Of a stretch of 7,715 nt of DNA, positions 4,612-7,715 are shown one piece after another. Both the position numbers and the translations under genes were made by a program. The stretch spans positions 1 to 7,715 of the forward strand of contig JAFYRC010000001.1 of assembly GCA_017547065.1 (NCBI GenBank). The letters are read 5' to 3'. Every line of letters starts with the position of its first letter. The stretch's first letter is position 1. Origin of the DNA: Tidjanibacter sp. GTDB taxonomy: Bacteria > Bacteroidota > Bacteroidia > Bacteroidales > Rikenellaceae. Below the pieces are notes generated by a model. That model made no database searches. It saw only the letters and a program-made list of their open reading frames with translations, and was not told the origin of the DNA.

Positions 4612-6585
4612 ATGCTTTGTGTCAGCATTTCAGATAGGAACATCGCCGAGTCTTTGCGCCAAATGAGGAGCGCAGAGATGGTGGAGTTGCGTGCCGACCT
4701 CGCGGGATTCTCCCCTGCGGAGGTGGGCGAGGTTGTAAGTCAGCACCCCAATGTGATGATTACCTGGCACACCACTCCCGAGAGTGAGCCCGAGGCCGAA
4801 AGAGCCGTGGAAGCAGCTCTGGCGGCGGGCGCAAGGTGGGTAGATGTGGAGATTCACGCCACCGAGGGTTACCGCCAGCGCGTCATCGAAAAGGCCCACG
4901 GTGTGGGGGCCAAAGTAATCATCTCCTACCACAACTACTCCGCAACGCCCTCGTTGGAGGAACTCATCGCCACCACCGAGCGTTGCTTCTCGCTTGGCGC
5001 CGACATTGCCAAGGTCATCACCACCGCACACACCACCGCCGAGGGAGCAACCATCGCCACCCTCTACAATCATTTCCAATCCAACCGCTTGATTGCCTTC
5101 GCCATGGGTGCCGAGGGTGTGTTCACCCGCAGGCTCTCGCTATTGCTTGGTGCGCCGTGGACCTACGTTGCCCCAACGGCCGAGCTTGCCACCGCCCCCG
5201 GGCAATTTACCGCCGAGGCTCTCGGAGCCATGCTTAGTGGCGGAGAACCCCTTGCGCTCCCTGCGCTCCCCAGCCGTGTAACAATCCCCGCCACCAAGAG
5301 TGCCGCCCAGAGGGCCATTGTGTGTGCAATGTTGGCCGAGGGGGAGAGCACGATTGAGGGCTTTGCTGCGTGTGGCGACTCGTTGGGGGCCCTGCGTGTG
5401 GCCGAGGCTCTGGGTTGCAAGGTAGAACAACAGGGCGACACGCTCCGCATTGTGAGTGGTGGTGCCCAACAGATACGCACGATTCTCAACCGTCCGAACG
5501 TGGCCATCGACACCGCCGAGAGTGGTCTGCTCACAAGGCTCCTCCTGCCCCTCGTGGCGGCGCTGACCGACAACTGCGAGGTGCACATCACGGGTCACGG
5601 AACACTTCCACAGCGTTCGCTGGTAGAGAGTGTGGAGGCCCTCCGAAGTGTGGGTGCCGAGGTGCGTGGCTCGGGCGAGGATGGATGCCGAATACCTATG
5701 GTGGTCGGTGGGCCCATTCGTGAGCGCAACATCACAATCGACGGCAGTCGCTCGTCGCAGGTGGCCTCGGGGCTGATGATGGCCCTTCCGTTGCTACCCA
5801 CAGGTACGTCGCTCACCATCAACAACCCCACGAGTCTACCATACCTACATCTTACCGAGCAGGTTATGGGCTCCTTTGGGTGCGTGCTCACGCGCCGTGA
5901 GGTGCCCGGTGGTCTACAATACACGCTCGCCCCACAGGCACACTACACCCCCGCGTCGCTCCGCTTGGAGAGCGATTGGAGTTCGGCGGGCTACTTTGCG
6001 GCCGCCTATGCGTTGGCCCAGAGTGGCGAGGCAGGAGGTAAGTTGCAGGGTGGCGAGTACACACTCGAGGGTATGAGCAGGGGCACCGCGCAGGCCGACG
6101 AGGTTCTCATCGACATCCTCAAAGGGTGCGGAGCCAACATCGTGGAGAGCGAGGGGGCAATCCGTTTTCTACCCTCCGAAGTGCTCGCCCCAATGGATGT
6201 GGACGCAAGCAATTTTCCCGATTTGATCCCCACGCTATCCGTCGTGGCGCTCTTTACCGGTGGCACAAGCCGCATCAGTGGCCTACACCGCCTCGGGGCC
6301 AAGGAGAGCAACCGCACAGAGGCCCTATTCAGCGAACTGAAGGCCCTGGGGGCAAGAATCGCCATCGAGGGCGATAGTTTCACCATTGAGGGCACCCACA
6401 GCGGCGAGGGCTACTGCCTGCACGCTCCGCTGGGAGGGGCTCCCCTGCGCTCCTATGGCGACCACCGCATGGTGATGTCCCTGGCCATTGTGAGCCTCTT
6501 TGTGGGCGTTCCGCTCGCCATTGACTCCACCACAGCAGTAGGGAAATCGTTCCCGACGTTTTTTGACAAATTCAACACCAAATAG
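4612..6585 (+). CDS. Fused 3-dehydroquinate dehydratase (type I) and EPSP synthase
   Basis: One uninterrupted 657-residue frame carries two shikimate enzymes. Residues 1 to about 212 are a type I 3-dehydroquinate dehydratase: ELRAD (25-29), catalytic H107 in SYHNY, Schiff-base lysine K134 in DIAKV, and TAPGQF (194-199). Residues from about 220 to 657 are a complete 3-phosphoshikimate 1-carboxyvinyltransferase: TKS...R (K229, S230, R234), ESG (303-305), GSRSSQ (378-383), ESDWSSAGYF (453-462), catalytic D537 in FPD, KESNR (564-568), DHRM (617-620) and K645. It converts 3-dehydroquinate to 3-dehydroshikimate and shikimate 3-phosphate plus PEP to EPSP, so the two activities are not consecutive. 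The linker is short, about 10 residues. aroC follows after 9 bases. The AroA half is divergent in places (ATKSAAQR rather than GSKSxSNR; QRS rather than ERP) but keeps the core residues. Confidence 0.93.
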   Translation: MLCVSISDRNIAESLRQMRSAEMVELRADLAGFSPAEVGEVVSQHPNVMITWHTTPESEPEAERAVEAALAAGARWVDVEIHATEGYRQRVIEKAHGVGAKVIISYHNYSATPSLEELIATTERCFSLGADIAKVITTAHTTAEGATIATLYNHFQSNRLIAFAMGAEGVFTRRLSLLLGAPWTYVAPTAELATAPGQFTAEALGAMLSGGEPLALPALPSRVTIPATKSAAQRAIVCAMLAEGESTIEGFAACGDSLGALRVAEALGCKVEQQGDTLRIVSGGAQQIRTILNRPNVAIDTAESGLLTRLLLPLVAALTDNCEVHITGHGTLPQRSLVESVEALRSVGAEVRGSGEDGCRIPMVVGGPIRERNITIDGSRSSQVASGLMMALPLLPTGTSLTINNPTSLPYLHLTEQVMGSFGCVLTRREVPGGLQYTLAPQAHYTPASLRLESDWSSAGYFAAAYALAQSGEAGGKLQGGEYTLEGMSRGTAQADEVLIDILKGCGANIVESEGAIRFLPSEVLAPMDVDASNFPDLIPTLSVVALFTGGTSRISGLHRLGAKESNRTEALFSELKALGARIAIEGDSFTIEGTHSGEGYCLHAPLGGAPLRSYGDHRMVMSLAIVSLFVGVPLAIDSTTAVGKSFPTFFDKFNTK

Positions 6586-6594
6586 TTACGATAT

Positions 6595-7587
6595 ATGAAC
6601 TCCTTTGGACGCAACTTCCGCCTGACAATTTTCGGCGAGTCGCACGGCCCCGCGATTGGGGTTGTGGTGGACGGCGTGCCGGCAGGTATTCCACTCTGCG
6701 TGGGCGACTTTGAGGCCGACTTGGCACGCAGGCGTAGCGGTGCTGCGGGCACCACTCCTCGCACCGAAAGCGACATCCCCGAGATTATCAGTGGCACCCT
6801 CGATGGGCACACCACGGGCGCTCCCGTGGCCATTCTCTTCCGCAATGAGAACACCCGTAGTGGCGACTACTCACACCTCGCACTCCACCCCCGACCCGGA
6901 CACGCCGACCGTGTGGCCGAGGTTAAGTTCGGTGGGTACAACGACCTGCGTGGGGGTGGACACTTCTCCGGCAGGCTCACCCTGGCCCTTGTGGCAGCGG
7001 GCGTTGTGGCGAAGAAGATTATCGGCCCAACCGAGGGTGTTGGCCCCCAACCGAGGGCCGAGATTGTGGAACTTGGCGGTAGCCGTGAGGCACAAGAGTG
7101 GCCCACAATCATTGCCGCCGCACAAGCCGAGGGCGACTCGGTGGGCGGAGTGATTGAGTGCCGTGTGGAGGGTATGCCCGTGGGAGTTGGCGAGCCATTC
7201 TTCGACTCGCTGGAGAGCATCATCGCCCACCTCACATTTGCCATTCCCGGCGTGAGGGGCGTGGAGTTTGGCGACGGCTTTGGGGCTGCCCGCATGCGTG
7301 GCTCGGAGCACAACGACCCCATCGTCGACAGCAAGGGTACAACGGCAACCAACGGCGCAGGCGGCATCAATGGGGGCATTTCGAATGGAAACCCCGTGGT
7401 GTTCCGCGTGGCCGTAAAGCCCACGTCGAGCATCGGCCGCGAGCAGCAGACCTACAATTTTGCCACCCAGAGCATTGAACCGCTCACCATCGGTGGCCGC
7501 CACGACGTGTGCATAGCCCTGCGTGCAGCGGTGGTTGTAGAGGCGGAGGTTGCCATTGCGCTGGCCGACCTAAAATTGCGAGCGTAA
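6595..7587 (+). CDS. aroC: Chorismate synthase
   Basis: AroC converts EPSP to chorismate using reduced FMN, the last shikimate step. Signatures are clear: FGESHG (13-18) with the catalytic H17, RRRSG (45-49), RPGHAD (100-105) with H103, GGGHFSGR (120-127), RGSEHND (235-241), TNGAGGINGGISNG (252-265) and GRHDVC (301-306). At 330 residues it is somewhat short for the family (usually about 350-360). The shortening appears to lie after VVAKKIIG (137-144), where only about 35 residues separate that helix from GDSVGGV (180-186); the active-site motifs are unaffected. The ATG is 9 bases after the fusion gene and begins the invariant MNSFGRNFRLTIFGESHG start. It is followed after 2 bases by the next gene. 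Confidence 0.96.
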   Translation: MNSFGRNFRLTIFGESHGPAIGVVVDGVPAGIPLCVGDFEADLARRRSGAAGTTPRTESDIPEIISGTLDGHTTGAPVAILFRNENTRSGDYSHLALHPRPGHADRVAEVKFGGYNDLRGGGHFSGRLTLALVAAGVVAKKIIGPTEGVGPQPRAEIVELGGSREAQEWPTIIAAAQAEGDSVGGVIECRVEGMPVGVGEPFFDSLESIIAHLTFAIPGVRGVEFGDGFGAARMRGSEHNDPIVDSKGTTATNGAGGINGGISNGNPVVFRVAVKPTSSIGREQQTYNFATQSIEPLTIGGRHDVCIALRAAVVVEAEVAIALADLKLRA

Positions 7588-7589
7588 CG

Positions 7590-7715
7590 ATGCAAGGCCG
7601 ACGCTGCGACATAATCAACCACCTATGCCAATGTATGGGGGATTTGTATCCTGCCGATGAGGCTCGACGCATTGCCCGCATAGTAGCGGCCAAGTTGAGT
7701 AACTCAAACGAGATA
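7590..7715 (+). CDS. prmC: Probable PrmC/HemK release-factor glutamine methyltransferase, N-terminal part
   Basis: An ATG two bases after the aroC stop opens a frame that stays open for 42 codons to the window edge. The visible protein (MQGRRCDIINHLCQCMGD, then LYPADEARRIARIVAAKL) resembles the N-terminal helical domain of PrmC, where an LYP-xxEA-xxIxRxL pattern is usual. PrmC methylates the GGQ glutamine of peptide chain release factors. The catalytic NPPY motif would lie beyond the edge, so the call rests on this short segment only. The tight spacing argues for co-transcription with aroC. Confidence 0.6.
   Translation, partial: MQGRRCDIINHLCQCMGDLYPADEARRIARIVAAKLSNSNEI

Overview
The window looks like a chromosomal stretch from a Bacteroidales bacterium, plausibly Alistipes or another Rikenellaceae member; that placement is an inference. 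The evidence is two membrane families largely confined to Bacteroidetes (DUF4293 and DUF4199), promoters of the Bacteroidetes form (TTTG, about 19-20 bases, then TAnnTTTG), GC-rich genes and AT-rich intergenic regions.

Left end (1-413): almost entirely noncoding. It holds the possible last codons of a + strand gene, a strong + strand terminator, two arrays of 7-bp tandem repeats, a small nested inverted repeat, and a 125-bp multi-stem palindrome that ends at the stop codon of the first - strand gene. 414-3038: four closely spaced - strand genes, read from right to left: a YciO-type YrdC/Sua5 protein, a DUF4199 membrane protein, a GtrB/DPM-like membrane glycosyltransferase and a DUF4293 membrane protein. 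3039-3485: an intergenic hub with two copies of a large palindromic repeat, the small SRP RNA gene (ffs, - strand) with its promoter, and an overlapping candidate promoter for the divergent mltG. 3486-4505: mltG on the + strand. 4612 to the right end: a shikimate-pathway operon with a fused AroD-AroA protein, then aroC, then the start of a probable prmC.

Functionally this is mostly core housekeeping: cell-envelope work (lipid-linked sugar transfer, glycan strand termination), protein targeting (SRP RNA), probable release-factor methylation, and chorismate synthesis. The AroD-AroA protein and AroC together cover dehydroquinate dehydration and the last two steps to chorismate; aroB, aroE and aroK are not in the window.

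I see no defence system, mobile gene cassette or CRISPR array. The most interesting signals are the paired palindromic elements next to ffs, whose two copies differ by compensatory changes that keep the stems, the AroD-AroA fusion, and the large palindrome at 290-414.
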